A stretch of 64,000 bases of DNA from JAGNGI01 sp035448825. Its GTDB lineage: Bacteria > Fidelibacterota > UBA2242. The stretch is taken from the NCBI GenBank assembly GCA_035448825.1, contig DAOTJS010000013.1:1-64000 (forward strand), given 5' to 3'. The position numbers and the translations under genes were made by a program. Under the pieces are notes generated by a model. The model was not told the DNA's origin, ran no database searches, and saw only the letters and a program-made list of their open reading frames with translations. Below, piece by piece: positions 17,516 to 25,848 of this stretch (position 1 is the stretch's first letter; each line of letters starts with the position of its first letter).

Positions 17516-18454
17516 TTAATTCAGGTAATCTTTTTTGATGCGGTAGAGAGTTTCTTCCAGCAGTTTGCGATTAGCGGCAATGACATCGGCTAGTAAGCCA
17601 ATCATTAGCAGGAAAAAACCAATAATCAGAAAAACAGCGGCGATGATTACTGACTGGATATGACCTTTGCCCTGGCCAATGATCATAAAAATTAAATAAC
17701 GGATAGATAATAGCAGACCAATGCCAAAATTCGTAACTCCAGTGTAGAAAAAAACTCTTAGCGGCTGGTACATAGTATAGATTCTTACGATTGTGGCAAA
17801 GGAACGCCGTATATAGTACCAGTTACTTTTGAAAAGGCGTGAGGGGCGCTCGGTTTTGTTAGCCTCGATAGGTACACTAATTATCGGGATGTCTTTTTGT
17901 CCCGCTTCGATAATGGTTTCCAGCGTATATGAGAAAGTAGAGATAATATTAATTTGCAAAGCGGCCTCACGACTGTAGGCGCGAAAACCACTGGTAGTGT
18001 CCGGAATTTTAGTTTGGGAGACTTTACGGACAACGTAACTCCCAAGTTTCTCGAGTTTCTTTTTTAGCCAGGAAAAATCTTCAATTTTGTCAATCTGTCG
18101 GTCGCCGATTACGATCTCGGCTTTTTTATCGAGGATCGGCTGAACAAGTCGGGCAATATCCGAACCTTTGTATTGGTTATCGGCATCGGTATTGACGATG
18201 ATGTCGGCGCCGAGTTCCAGCGCTTTTTCCAATCCAGCTTCGAAAGCTCGCGCGAGCCCTTTGTTCTGATTAAAATGAACGAAATGGTGCACTCCCCACT
18301 GGCGAGCAATTTCGACCGTGCGATCTTGACAGCCATCGTCAATGATCAGAATCTCGATTGAGTCAATCCCGGGAATGGATTTGGGAAGATCATCGAGGGT
18401 CTTTTTTATCGTAGATTCTTCATTATAACATGGAACCTGAATTACTAGGTTCAT
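17516..18454 (-). CDS. Polyprenyl-phosphate sugar synthase-like glycosyltransferase family 2
   Basis: 312 residues. GT-A domain with VPCYNEESTIKKTLDDLP, ILIIDDGCQDRTVEIA, a metal-binding DAD in NTDADNQYKG, and GDRQIDK, then TSGFRAYSREAAL. Two C-terminal membrane segments follow (about residues 230-300). This is the layout of DPM1-like or GtrB-like enzymes that load a sugar onto polyprenyl phosphate. Likely donor supplier for the GT39-like protein two genes downstream (inference from context). Confidence 0.92.
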   Translation of the reverse strand: MNLVIQVPCYNEESTIKKTLDDLPKSIPGIDSIEILIIDDGCQDRTVEIARQWGVHHFVHFNQNKGLARAFEAGLEKALELGADIIVNTDADNQYKGSDIARLVQPILDKKAEIVIGDRQIDKIEDFSWLKKKLEKLGSYVVRKVSQTKIPDTTSGFRAYSREAALQINIISTFSYTLETIIEAGQKDIPIISVPIEANKTERPSRLFKSNWYYIRRSFATIVRIYTMYQPLRVFFYTGVTNFGIGLLLSIRYLIFMIIGQGKGHIQSVIIAAVFLIIGFFLLMIGLLADVIAANRKLLEETLYRIKKDYLN

Positions 18455-18490
18455 TTTGACCTCTCTGGTTGAATGGCACAGCCCCGTCAG

Positions 18491-18565
18491 CTACATTTTA
18501 GTGACGGAGATTTTATCGCCATTAATATCAGTATCTTTTGTGAAAAAGTCACTAAAAATTTTCAA
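18491..18565 (-). other. Possible 24-residue peptide ORF or 3' extension of the PRMT-like gene
   Basis: After the TAA of the PRMT/PqqD gene (18569-18571) the same frame stays open for 25 more codons to TAG at 18491. It can start at a TTG at 18565 and would read MKIFSDFFTKDTDINGDKIS plus VTKM. AAAGGGA lies 15 bases before the TTG, which is rather far. Composition looks protein-like. A hairpin (CCGTCA/TGACGG with CTA/TAG, 18484-18507) overlaps its end. It may be a short peptide gene, a former C-terminus cut off by a new stop, or chance. Confidence 0.25.
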
Positions 18566-18568
18566 CCG

Positions 18569-19708
18569 TTAAATTTCAGTTCCCTTTAAGAACCCGCTTA
18601 ATGGCACTATTATTTTAAAAACGTCTTCCTTGCTGGCAAATTTTCCGGGAAACGTTTTCATAACGGATTCTGCAATCTCATCCCAGCTATTTTTCCCGTC
18701 AATTTGATTCAGGATAAAGGCTTGAATCAATCCCTTTTCATTCAAGCTGGGAATAACATCGCGCCGCATTTGGCTGAATTGTTGGAGGTCGAAAAAACGA
18801 CCGCTGAAGGTATCTTGTTCTTGGCTGCCGGAAGGGTGGGTGATTTTCCACTTGTAATCTATTAAACCGCTAGGCGCCGATTCCAGTACCATCAAGGAAA
18901 TTTTGACCTGGTCGCCGGTTTTGACATTAATAGGATAACGGAATGGAAATATCAGCTGGCCCCAAGAATTATTGCCGGATTGAGGTGAATTAGAGAAAAA
19001 CTGTTTGTTAGTAAACCAGCAATCCCACCAACCGATTAAACCGTGAATTTGGCCATCTTCCTGAATACTTACTTCGAATTGTTTTTGGAATGTGAAATCA
19101 GTTTCAGTTTTCAAATCAATTGTTTTGACAGGAAAAGGTGCGGATAGGAGTTTTTTAGGGTGAGAATCGGCATAATAAGTTTGATTAAAAGCAATTTCGG
19201 TAGTATAACTCCAATCGAAACCAAACAGCTGGTCATTATCCGCCGCAAAAAGGTCAAGTTCGTTGCGCCAGGCTTGACATTCGAAAGGAGTAATATATAA
19301 AATAATTCGGGCGGGAATGAACCGACCGTCCGTTTTCAAGAAACGTTCACGGGCATCGCGTAGGACCTCAAGGAGGTTGTGATAGTAAAAAAATGGCCCG
19401 AAATCTTCCATAATGATAAGGTCGGCTTTTTCCGGTAAATCTATTTCCGTTGAACGGCCGTGAATAAAATTTATACGATCGGCTAAATTGTTACATTCAG
19501 CAAGTTCCCGGCCGATATAGAAAATATCATTCATCTCGATGGCATACACGGTTTTTGCGCCGGCTTGGGCAGCGAAAAATGAATAAGTACCAAGCGCACT
19601 ACCGATTTCCACTACTGTGGAATTATGATTAATGGAGTTGTTTATAGCCTGACGAAAATTCTCGATTCGAATCCGGTCGTTGAGCAAATCGCGAAAATAC
19701 TTTATCAT
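18569..19708 (-). CDS. PRMT-like methyltransferase with C-terminal PqqD-like domain
   Basis: 379 residues. N-terminal Rossmann core: VVEIGSALGTYSFFAAQAGA (SAM motif I, about residues 32-52), VYAIEMN, then IIMEDFGPFFYYHNLLEVLR and RFLKTDGRFIPARIILYITP, which follow the arginine-methyltransferase (PRMT) pattern, including the first Glu of the double-E loop. A beta-rich middle (about 160-310) corresponds to the PRMT barrel. The last 60 or so residues (PSLNEKGLIQAFILNQIDGK, WDEIAESVM) look like a PqqD winged helix, a peptide-recognition fold. Methylation of a peptide or protein is plausible but unproven. It starts 1 bp after the HprK-like gene. Confidence 0.75.
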   Translation of the reverse strand: MIKYFRDLLNDRIRIENFRQAINNSINHNSTVVEIGSALGTYSFFAAQAGAKTVYAIEMNDIFYIGRELAECNNLADRINFIHGRSTEIDLPEKADLIIMEDFGPFFYYHNLLEVLRDARERFLKTDGRFIPARIILYITPFECQAWRNELDLFAADNDQLFGFDWSYTTEIAFNQTYYADSHPKKLLSAPFPVKTIDLKTETDFTFQKQFEVSIQEDGQIHGLIGWWDCWFTNKQFFSNSPQSGNNSWGQLIFPFRYPINVKTGDQVKISLMVLESAPSGLIDYKWKITHPSGSQEQDTFSGRFFDLQQFSQMRRDVIPSLNEKGLIQAFILNQIDGKNSWDEIAESVMKTFPGKFASKEDVFKIIVPLSGFLKGTEI

Positions 19709-19709
19709 T

Positions 19710-20558
19710 TCATTTAATTTGGTTTAATTGTTCAATAAGCGCTCGGCTTTCAGTCGGCGACAAATCCATCGGGCTGGAAATTTTTAGGCGATAGACGGCG
19801 CTTGTATCTAATAAACTGACCAGAAAGTTGAGCCATTTTCCCACGTTAAAGTTGCGATCGAGAAGATATTGGGTTAAAAGCTTAAAAGCTTGGTGATGCT
19901 CCAGCGGCTGCAAGTTAAAACCATTATGGTCGGATTTTTCCAGAAAGACCAGTCCTTTTAAAGGTACGGGGTTTAAATAAACTGATCCGAAAAGAGACGG
20001 TGAAATATAGCGGGCGTCAATTTTCCCGTTAGATTCATCGTCGAGATTGAAAATAGGTGAATCGAGTGGGATTTTAATTTTATTGCATAAATGAGGCTTG
20101 ATAATCAGATTGCGGGGAAAAGGAATTATCTGCTGGTTTAAATCAACGATGGCGAATTCATCCGAGAGTAGCTCCCAATTGTAATGTATAAGCAAAATCG
20201 CAAGGCTGGTCTTGCCGCTAGAAGCCGCACCGCAGAAGATGAATCCGGCGTCGTTCTGTTTTAAAGCAGCAGAGTGAAATTTGAGGGTGGATTTATTTTT
20301 AGTGAGAAGGTCTTGAACTATTTGCCACTCCAGAGCATATATAATTCTAGTTAGTTGGCGGTTGCGGTGTGTCAGGCGATTATTACGGAAGAGAAAAAAT
20401 CGGTCATTTTCAAACATAATCCGATAATGAATTTTAGCGGGGAATTGGGTCGGCCTAATGATTATTGAAAAGACAGAAGAAATAATATCATTAACTATAT
20501 CATTACCGCATTCAATACTAACCTCGCCTGAGCCGATCTGGATTTTAAAAAGTGGCAT
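19710..20558 (-). CDS. HPr-kinase-like protein (PqqD-associated HprK relative)
   Basis: 282 residues. The P-loop is FCGAASSGKTSLAILL, followed by ELLSDEFAIVDLN, in which the Asp-Glu after Ser corresponds to the DD of HprK, and FPRNLIIKP. It lacks the N-terminal domain of true HprK; the canonical hprK is present elsewhere (42568-43551). Relatives occur next to PqqD proteins in lasso-peptide and exosortase/exopolysaccharide loci. In lasso clusters the HprK-like protein phosphorylates the precursor peptide. Start codon overlaps the PqqD stop (TGATG), so the two are coupled. Confidence 0.82.
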   Translation of the reverse strand: MPLFKIQIGSGEVSIECGNDIVNDIISSVFSIIIRPTQFPAKIHYRIMFENDRFFLFRNNRLTHRNRQLTRIIYALEWQIVQDLLTKNKSTLKFHSAALKQNDAGFIFCGAASSGKTSLAILLIHYNWELLSDEFAIVDLNQQIIPFPRNLIIKPHLCNKIKIPLDSPIFNLDDESNGKIDARYISPSLFGSVYLNPVPLKGLVFLEKSDHNGFNLQPLEHHQAFKLLTQYLLDRNFNVGKWLNFLVSLLDTSAVYRLKISSPMDLSPTESRALIEQLNQIK

Positions 20559-20839
20559 CAGTCATCAGTCAGCAGATTAAGAGTCCTAAATTTTTCGATA
20601 ATTTTGATCACTTCGTTAGCAGGATCAGATTCAAACTGACTAAAATTTTGCTTTATTGAATTGATTATTTCAGCAACGGTATGATTCCCATCGCATAGAA
20701 TCCAGATGTAAGCCGCAGTTGTATTAAGTGAATGAAAGGTATCGGTGTTATACTCATACACAACACCGCCGTCTTTTAATTCCCGAAAGGGTAGATCGCG
20801 TCGGGCAGTTGGCTGAAAATCCAGATCAATTATTTTCAT
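20558..20839 (-). CDS. PqqD family protein (peptide chaperone / RiPP recognition element)
   Basis: 93 residues, the typical size. The PqqD pattern is clear: GGVVYEYNTDTFHSLNTTAA, YIWILCDGNHTVAEII and a C-terminal helix IIEKFRTLNLL. The family folds as a winged helix that binds leader peptides and presents them to modifying enzymes. It is encoded directly upstream of, and coupled to, an HprK-like kinase, and a second PqqD-like domain is fused to the methyltransferase two genes on. No precursor peptide gene is evident. Confidence 0.9.
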   Translation of the reverse strand: MKIIDLDFQPTARRDLPFRELKDGGVVYEYNTDTFHSLNTTAAYIWILCDGNHTVAEIINSIKQNFSQFESDPANEVIKIIEKFRTLNLLTDD

Positions 20840-20861
20840 AATAACTATCTATTTTCCAATT

Positions 20862-22271
20862 TTATTGTTGAGGTACTTTTTCAATTTCTGGTAATTTTTC
20901 CGTTTCTAATTCTTCTACTTCGGGGACTGCCATAACCAGACCGCACGCTAACCAAAAAGGCTCGATTATCCGCACGATGATAAAAGTATTGGCAGTAATG
21001 CTATGAGCCATCATTGCAATCGTTCCGACAAAAAAGCCCTGGGCTAAGGCTCGATAGAGCGGGGTCTTAGCATCAGAATAAACTTTACGAATATTTAATA
21101 ATAATGAAAATTGCAAATAGAGAAAGGCGACTAAACCGATTATTCCGGTTTCAATGAGTACTCGAATATATTGCGCATCCAGAAAACGCCAGCCGGTCAC
21201 TCCAAAACCAAGTAACGGGTGCTTGGTAACATCTTTGAGAGCCGAACGCCAACTACGAATTCGTTCGGAAGCGGAAGTATCAATCGTTATACCGCCGATA
21301 TGTTCCTGGAGAGTAGCGTCGTAGCCTTGTTGTTCGGTGAAAGTATATTTAACGCGGTCAATTACAGACTGAGGGAAAACATAGGGAGCTAATATAAAAA
21401 CTAAAGTCGCAATTCCGAAAACAATCCAGCGTTTTTTACTGACGGCAATATAAGCGATTATAACAGCTATGGCGGCCAGCCATGATCCACGCGAATAAGT
21501 CATTAAAAGAGGATAAAAAGAAATTATCGTTACCAAAAGAAGCCCACGACGGAGGTGCCTGTTAGTTATGGCATCGTCATTCAATATCAAACCCAGGTTA
21601 ATAGCTATTAGTAAAACGAGATAGCCACCGAGAGTATTAGGTTCACCCGACTCGCCTTCGAATGGGGCAGTGATCCGTTGACCACTAGGCGCCTGAATCA
21701 AAGCGAAAATGGTAACTATGATAAAGGTGATTATCAGAGAAATCAGGTAATTATTGATTTGTTTTTTTGTGCGAACCTGATTCATTACCATAAAATAAAT
21801 CATAAAATATTGGGTATATTTTAAAACGAAGAGCGAACCAGTGAGAAAATTCACTCTTCCGGCTAACATTCCGATTCCTGTTGACAGAATGCACACTAAA
21901 GTATAAATCCAGATTGGTTTATTTAAAGGTGTTTTACGAAAAAGACCTAGTTCCTTATTAATGGCCGTTTTTGCTAACCAGGTGAGAATGATGATCCCCA
22001 GAATCAGGTCGTCTATTCTGATAGTCATTCCTTCACCGGAAGTCGTCCGTGAACCAATTTCCGGTGATAGCAACATTGAAAATATTAAAATATAAATTGC
22101 GAAATCGGTATTGGTGAAAGTAACAACCAACAATCCTAGGCTAACTGCTCCTAACAGAGCATAAATCAAATCAAATTTAATCAGAATAAGAGCAATCAGC
22201 AGTGAAAGAGGGATACTTAATAATATAAATAAACGGTTTATCCGATTTTCGAAGGCTTCACTTAAGCTCAT
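20862..22271 (-). CDS. O-antigen ligase / Wzy-type polymerase family membrane protein
   Basis: 469 residues, about 11-12 membrane segments. The Wzy_C-type core is visible: FEGESGEPNTLGGYLVLLIA, LMTYSRGSWLAAIAVI, and a large periplasmic loop with HPLLGFGVTGWRFLDAQYIR containing the conserved His. It ends in an acidic tail. In this setting, between a Wzc-like kinase and a Wzx flippase, a polymerase role is more likely than ligation to lipid A. Confidence 0.9.
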   Translation of the reverse strand: MSLSEAFENRINRLFILLSIPLSLLIALILIKFDLIYALLGAVSLGLLVVTFTNTDFAIYILIFSMLLSPEIGSRTTSGEGMTIRIDDLILGIIILTWLAKTAINKELGLFRKTPLNKPIWIYTLVCILSTGIGMLAGRVNFLTGSLFVLKYTQYFMIYFMVMNQVRTKKQINNYLISLIITFIIVTIFALIQAPSGQRITAPFEGESGEPNTLGGYLVLLIAINLGLILNDDAITNRHLRRGLLLVTIISFYPLLMTYSRGSWLAAIAVIIAYIAVSKKRWIVFGIATLVFILAPYVFPQSVIDRVKYTFTEQQGYDATLQEHIGGITIDTSASERIRSWRSALKDVTKHPLLGFGVTGWRFLDAQYIRVLIETGIIGLVAFLYLQFSLLLNIRKVYSDAKTPLYRALAQGFFVGTIAMMAHSITANTFIIVRIIEPFWLACGLVMAVPEVEELETEKLPEIEKVPQQ

Positions 22272-22276
22272 ATTAA

Positions 22277-22624
22277 TTAATAAATATCTTTTTCGCTCGC
22301 TTTTAAGTCACGCTCGAGTTCTTTAATCTCATTCTTATCGCTGTTCTGCATTATTTTTTCGTAAGTTTTTTGCCATGTTTCGAAGTAATCTTTACGCCAT
22401 TCATCTTCGTACTTTTGTCGCACGGGGGTCTCTGATCGCACGGCACTGCCTTTGAATAATTCTTTAGGGGCAGTCTCATCCTGACGTAAAATGCTGAGAA
22501 ATGGCCAATCAGGCTCACGAATTATTATAATGATCGTTATAGAGATGATAAGTGAAATTGGAATAACTAGTAAAATAATTACCTTCCAATTACTTCTGGA
22601 TTTATGATGTGTGTGGTGGGGCAT
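22277..22624 (-). CDS. Small single-pass membrane protein, unknown function
   Basis: 115 residues. Basic histidine-rich N-terminus (PHHTHHKSRSNWK), one membrane helix (about 14-35, VIILLVIPISLIISITIIII), then a charged helical tail (DEWRKDYFETWQKTYEKIMQ). No family recognised. It lies 11 bp after the Wzc-like kinase gene and 5 bp before the polymerase gene, so it is co-transcribed and may assist one of them; that is inference from position only. Confidence 0.75.
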   Translation of the reverse strand: MPHHTHHKSRSNWKVIILLVIPISLIISITIIIIIREPDWPFLSILRQDETAPKELFKGSAVRSETPVRQKYEDEWRKDYFETWQKTYEKIMQNSDKNEIKELERDLKASEKDIY

Positions 22625-22635
22625 TTCCGAATTAT

Positions 22636-25600
22636 TTAGCGTTTGACGACGGTTTTGTGACTTAAATCCGGGTAGGAATTCATTACTAATTCGGCTGTTT
22701 CTATATCAGGGAAACCACCGAAAAGAAGATAGTACGTCTTTTTAACGTCCGGTTTTTGACTGGATGGTTGGATGTATAAGTAATCCTTAATTGATGCGAA
22801 ATGTTCGATAGCTTGCTGGGCTGATTGAAAAGTTGAAAAATCGTCAAGAAGTATACTAAATGGCAATTTAACCGTTCTGAAAGTACCCTGAAAACCCAAG
22901 AATTGTAGTTCTTTAGATTTGTTTATTGCTTCAGTTTCTGATGAAAAACTGCCATAGCATAGTATGTAATTTTTTTGTTTAGGATCACTAAAATCTGTGG
23001 TTATGAAAGCTGCAAGCCCGTTACGTCGAAGTGTATTCAATTGATTAATTAGTTTTGACTTATCAAAGGATTGTTCGATTACTAATGTATAAGGAAAAGA
23101 ACTCGGCAATTGTCGCACTGAAACTGTCGGTGCAATTTTTGAAGAAGTTGCTGATGAATAAACGACATTAATCGGCGGCTCATCAGGCTTGTTAGACTGT
23201 GTAACCGGTGGTGCAACAGATTGAACAGGTGCAGGAGGCGTAATAGTATTTTGGTCTATACTAGCTAAATTTTGGGCAACCTGTTGCTGAGGGGCAGTTT
23301 CGATACCGTATTGCTCCTGGAGTTGTTTGAGTTGTGGAGGTATAGCAGATGCGGTTTGTTCGGTGAAATGTGTTAGAGTATCCGTGGTTGGAATTACACT
23401 GGCCACTGAAGTGTCGGTGAGTGAAGTTGTCTGGGGTAAGATAGTTTCAGTTGCCTTGCCCTCTACCTGGACCTGGGATTTTACTTTTTTCCCCTGATGT
23501 TTGGTAAATGCCCAGATACCGCCGCCGATGACTAAACCGAGAGTTATTATAGCTAGACCAGCTCTTAGTATATTTAATTGATTGAAAAATCCGGTAGTCA
23601 TTCCTACAGCTGGTTTCAGGAAAAACGACTCTAGAGCAGTTAATACCTTATTTTTCGGTTTGGGAGTTTCTTCCTGATAGTGGTATTCATATCCATATTT
23701 ATAATCGGCATAATCGGCGCTTACTTCAGCTTTCATGCCGTTAACGACCACGCCGAGAATATCAGTCTTAAGCAATTCCATCTGGTTTTTAGAACGACGC
23801 AGAGTGCCACGCGAAATTTTTCCCTGGTAATAGACTAATAAAACAGTGTCAACTTTGGTCCCCAGAATCGTGGAATCAGTGGCTGGGATAAGTGGTGAGG
23901 TGTCGAAAATTACTAGGTCATAACGTTTTTTCAATTCGGCGATCAAATTATCCATCAGCTTGGATGCGACGATTTCGGCTGGATTGCGCTCTATTTTTCC
24001 ACTAGTTAGAATATTTAGGTATTCGATTCCGGCAATGCCATCAGTCCGAAGTACATCGGCCGCCATAGTGCCGACCATTAAATCTGACATAGTGCGAATT
24101 ACATTGTCTATTGGTTCTTTACGTAAAATCACATCGGTTAGGCCTGGCTCGCGATCTATTCCAAAGAGTTTGGAAATACGCGGCTTGCGCAGATCGGCAT
24201 CAACCAAGAGGGTATTAATTCCAATTTGCGCCATAGAAATGGCCAGATTGGCGGCTATACTGGTTTTCCCTTCATTGTAAATTGATGATGTAACCATTAA
24301 AGTTTTATAACCCTTGTCTAATAAAGCAAAATGCACATTGGTACGCAATCCCCGTAAACTTTCAGCGATGCTTGACTTAGGGCTATAATAGGAAACAAGT
24401 TTAGCTTGCATATCAAGGACTTCATCAGGAATCGGCGTTTCAGCTTTTTCAGCCAGTTGGGATTTTAGGGCTTGAAAATCAACGAAGGGAATGATTCCCA
24501 TTATGTTAGTATCCAGGGCTTCTTTAATATCGTCAACAGTATTGAAGGTTGTATCGAGCGTTTCGGCGACAAATGCTAGGACAATGCCGAGAATTAAACC
24601 GATGATCATACCAATTGCCGTAGTGGGGCCGATCGTAGCCTGATTGATAGGTGAGGTTGGTACAAAAGCCGGTCGAATAATGAAGACTTCCTTGACTTGT
24701 TCCGAATATCTAATTATAGCTTCCTGGTAACGGATTTCGAGCTGCTGATAAATCTGGGTATTGACATCCCGTTCGCGCTCCAGATTGGATAGCGTTAATT
24801 CTATCAGTGGTAAAGATTTATATTCTTCGCTGAGTCTATTATATTTTTCTTCAGCAATAGTCTCAGCCCGGGCTAAGTTTTGGCGAAACGACTTTAATTC
24901 GCTGACAAATCTATTTTCAGTATTTTTTAATTGTTGCTGAAGCTCAATAATACTTGGATGCTGAGGTGTATAATATTGGGAGTAGTTGGTAATCTGGGAA
25001 CGGATTTGATTTAGCTGGGTTTGTAAATCTTCCAGGAAACGATTAGGCTGGCTTAGCAGCAGGCTTAAATTGGCGAGGTAAATATATTCGCGATTATTTT
25101 CGATTTCCCGTAAGATATTATCAATCTGATGGATGTCACCCCTAATTTTTTCCAGATTAGTTTCGGCAGAATTTAATTCGGAGGTTAAACGTGATGCCGC
25201 TCCACCAAGAGTAGCCAGTTTATTTTGCTCGCGGTAATTTTGTACTTTTTGTTCGGAGATACGTAAAGCCTGTTCAGCCATTGCGCGCTGGTTACGGACG
25301 GCTTCCAAAGCTTTTTGAGCCTGGAGGTTTTTCTCATTGAAACTTTCTACTTCATAGACCTGAGCCAGGGCATTTGCTAGATTAGCGGAAAGAACCGGGT
25401 CATAATCAGTTACGATGATATTTATAATATTTGTATAACCTTCCTGCTCAGTTTTGACGCGAGATTTGAGCTTTGCAACTATATCGAGATAGCCTTTATT
25501 GCTCCGGATTTGTTCAGAAGTCAATGAGGAATCAATAAGTCCCATTTTCTGGGCGGCTTTTTCTATCATCGGGTAACTTTTTATTTCTTCGGCGCGGGTG

Positions 25601-25836
25601 GCCAAATCATCACCAGTTCCCCATGAGATACTGTACATATAGAGACCGGTCAAATTGGTACTTTTTTCTATTTTCAAGCTGGCAGTAGCGCGATAAAGAG
25701 GAGTTGGCCGATTCATTATGGCAAAAATCAGGCTGAAGCAGGTGAGTAAGATAAGAGTGACAATAACAATAATCTTTCTCTTCTTGATAATTCGCCAGTA
25801 ATCGCGCAGATTTAATTCATAGCGTGCCATAGGCAA
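22636..25836 (-). CDS. Wzc-like chain-length regulator and tyrosine kinase fused to a SPOR domain
   Basis: 1066 residues. Wzz domain: TM1 at about 21-40, a coiled-coil periplasmic part (about 160-390), the PTSPINQATIG proline segment and TM2 (about 405-423). A BY-kinase domain follows with Walker A in IYNEGKTSIAANLA (Lys524), Walker A' LLVDADLRKP (544-551), Walker B LVIFDTSP (641-648) and a tyrosine cluster Tyr709-712-714-716-718-720. Beyond the usual end there is a third membrane helix (about 758-775), a Ser/Thr/Pro/Gln-rich linker and a C-terminal region (about 910-1066) with SPOR-like repeats such as YILCYGSFSSETEAINKSKE and YYLLFGGFPDIETAELVMNS. It controls polymer length with the SLBB export protein encoded upstream. 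Confidence 0.92.
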   Translation of the reverse strand: MPMARYELNLRDYWRIIKKRKIIVIVTLILLTCFSLIFAIMNRPTPLYRATASLKIEKSTNLTGLYMYSISWGTGDDLATRAEEIKSYPMIEKAAQKMGLIDSSLTSEQIRSNKGYLDIVAKLKSRVKTEQEGYTNIINIIVTDYDPVLSANLANALAQVYEVESFNEKNLQAQKALEAVRNQRAMAEQALRISEQKVQNYREQNKLATLGGAASRLTSELNSAETNLEKIRGDIHQIDNILREIENNREYIYLANLSLLLSQPNRFLEDLQTQLNQIRSQITNYSQYYTPQHPSIIELQQQLKNTENRFVSELKSFRQNLARAETIAEEKYNRLSEEYKSLPLIELTLSNLERERDVNTQIYQQLEIRYQEAIIRYSEQVKEVFIIRPAFVPTSPINQATIGPTTAIGMIIGLILGIVLAFVAETLDTTFNTVDDIKEALDTNIMGIIPFVDFQALKSQLAEKAETPIPDEVLDMQAKLVSYYSPKSSIAESLRGLRTNVHFALLDKGYKTLMVTSSIYNEGKTSIAANLAISMAQIGINTLLVDADLRKPRISKLFGIDREPGLTDVILRKEPIDNVIRTMSDLMVGTMAADVLRTDGIAGIEYLNILTSGKIERNPAEIVASKLMDNLIAELKKRYDLVIFDTSPLIPATDSTILGTKVDTVLLVYYQGKISRGTLRRSKNQMELLKTDILGVVVNGMKAEVSADYADYKYGYEYHYQEETPKPKNKVLTALESFFLKPAVGMTTGFFNQLNILRAGLAIITLGLVIGGGIWAFTKHQGKKVKSQVQVEGKATETILPQTTSLTDTSVASVIPTTDTLTHFTEQTASAIPPQLKQLQEQYGIETAPQQQVAQNLASIDQNTITPPAPVQSVAPPVTQSNKPDEPPINVVYSSATSSKIAPTVSVRQLPSSFPYTLVIEQSFDKSKLINQLNTLRRNGLAAFITTDFSDPKQKNYILCYGSFSSETEAINKSKELQFLGFQGTFRTVKLPFSILLDDFSTFQSAQQAIEHFASIKDYLYIQPSSQKPDVKKTYYLLFGGFPDIETAELVMNSYPDLSHKTVVKR

Positions 25837-25848
25837 CTCGTTTTATGT

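Noticed and set aside
18569..20839. Complete lasso-peptide cluster
   Set aside because: A PqqD and an HprK-like protein are present, but no B2-type transglutaminase-like protease and no precursor; the asparagine-synthase remnant lies 6 kb away and is dead.
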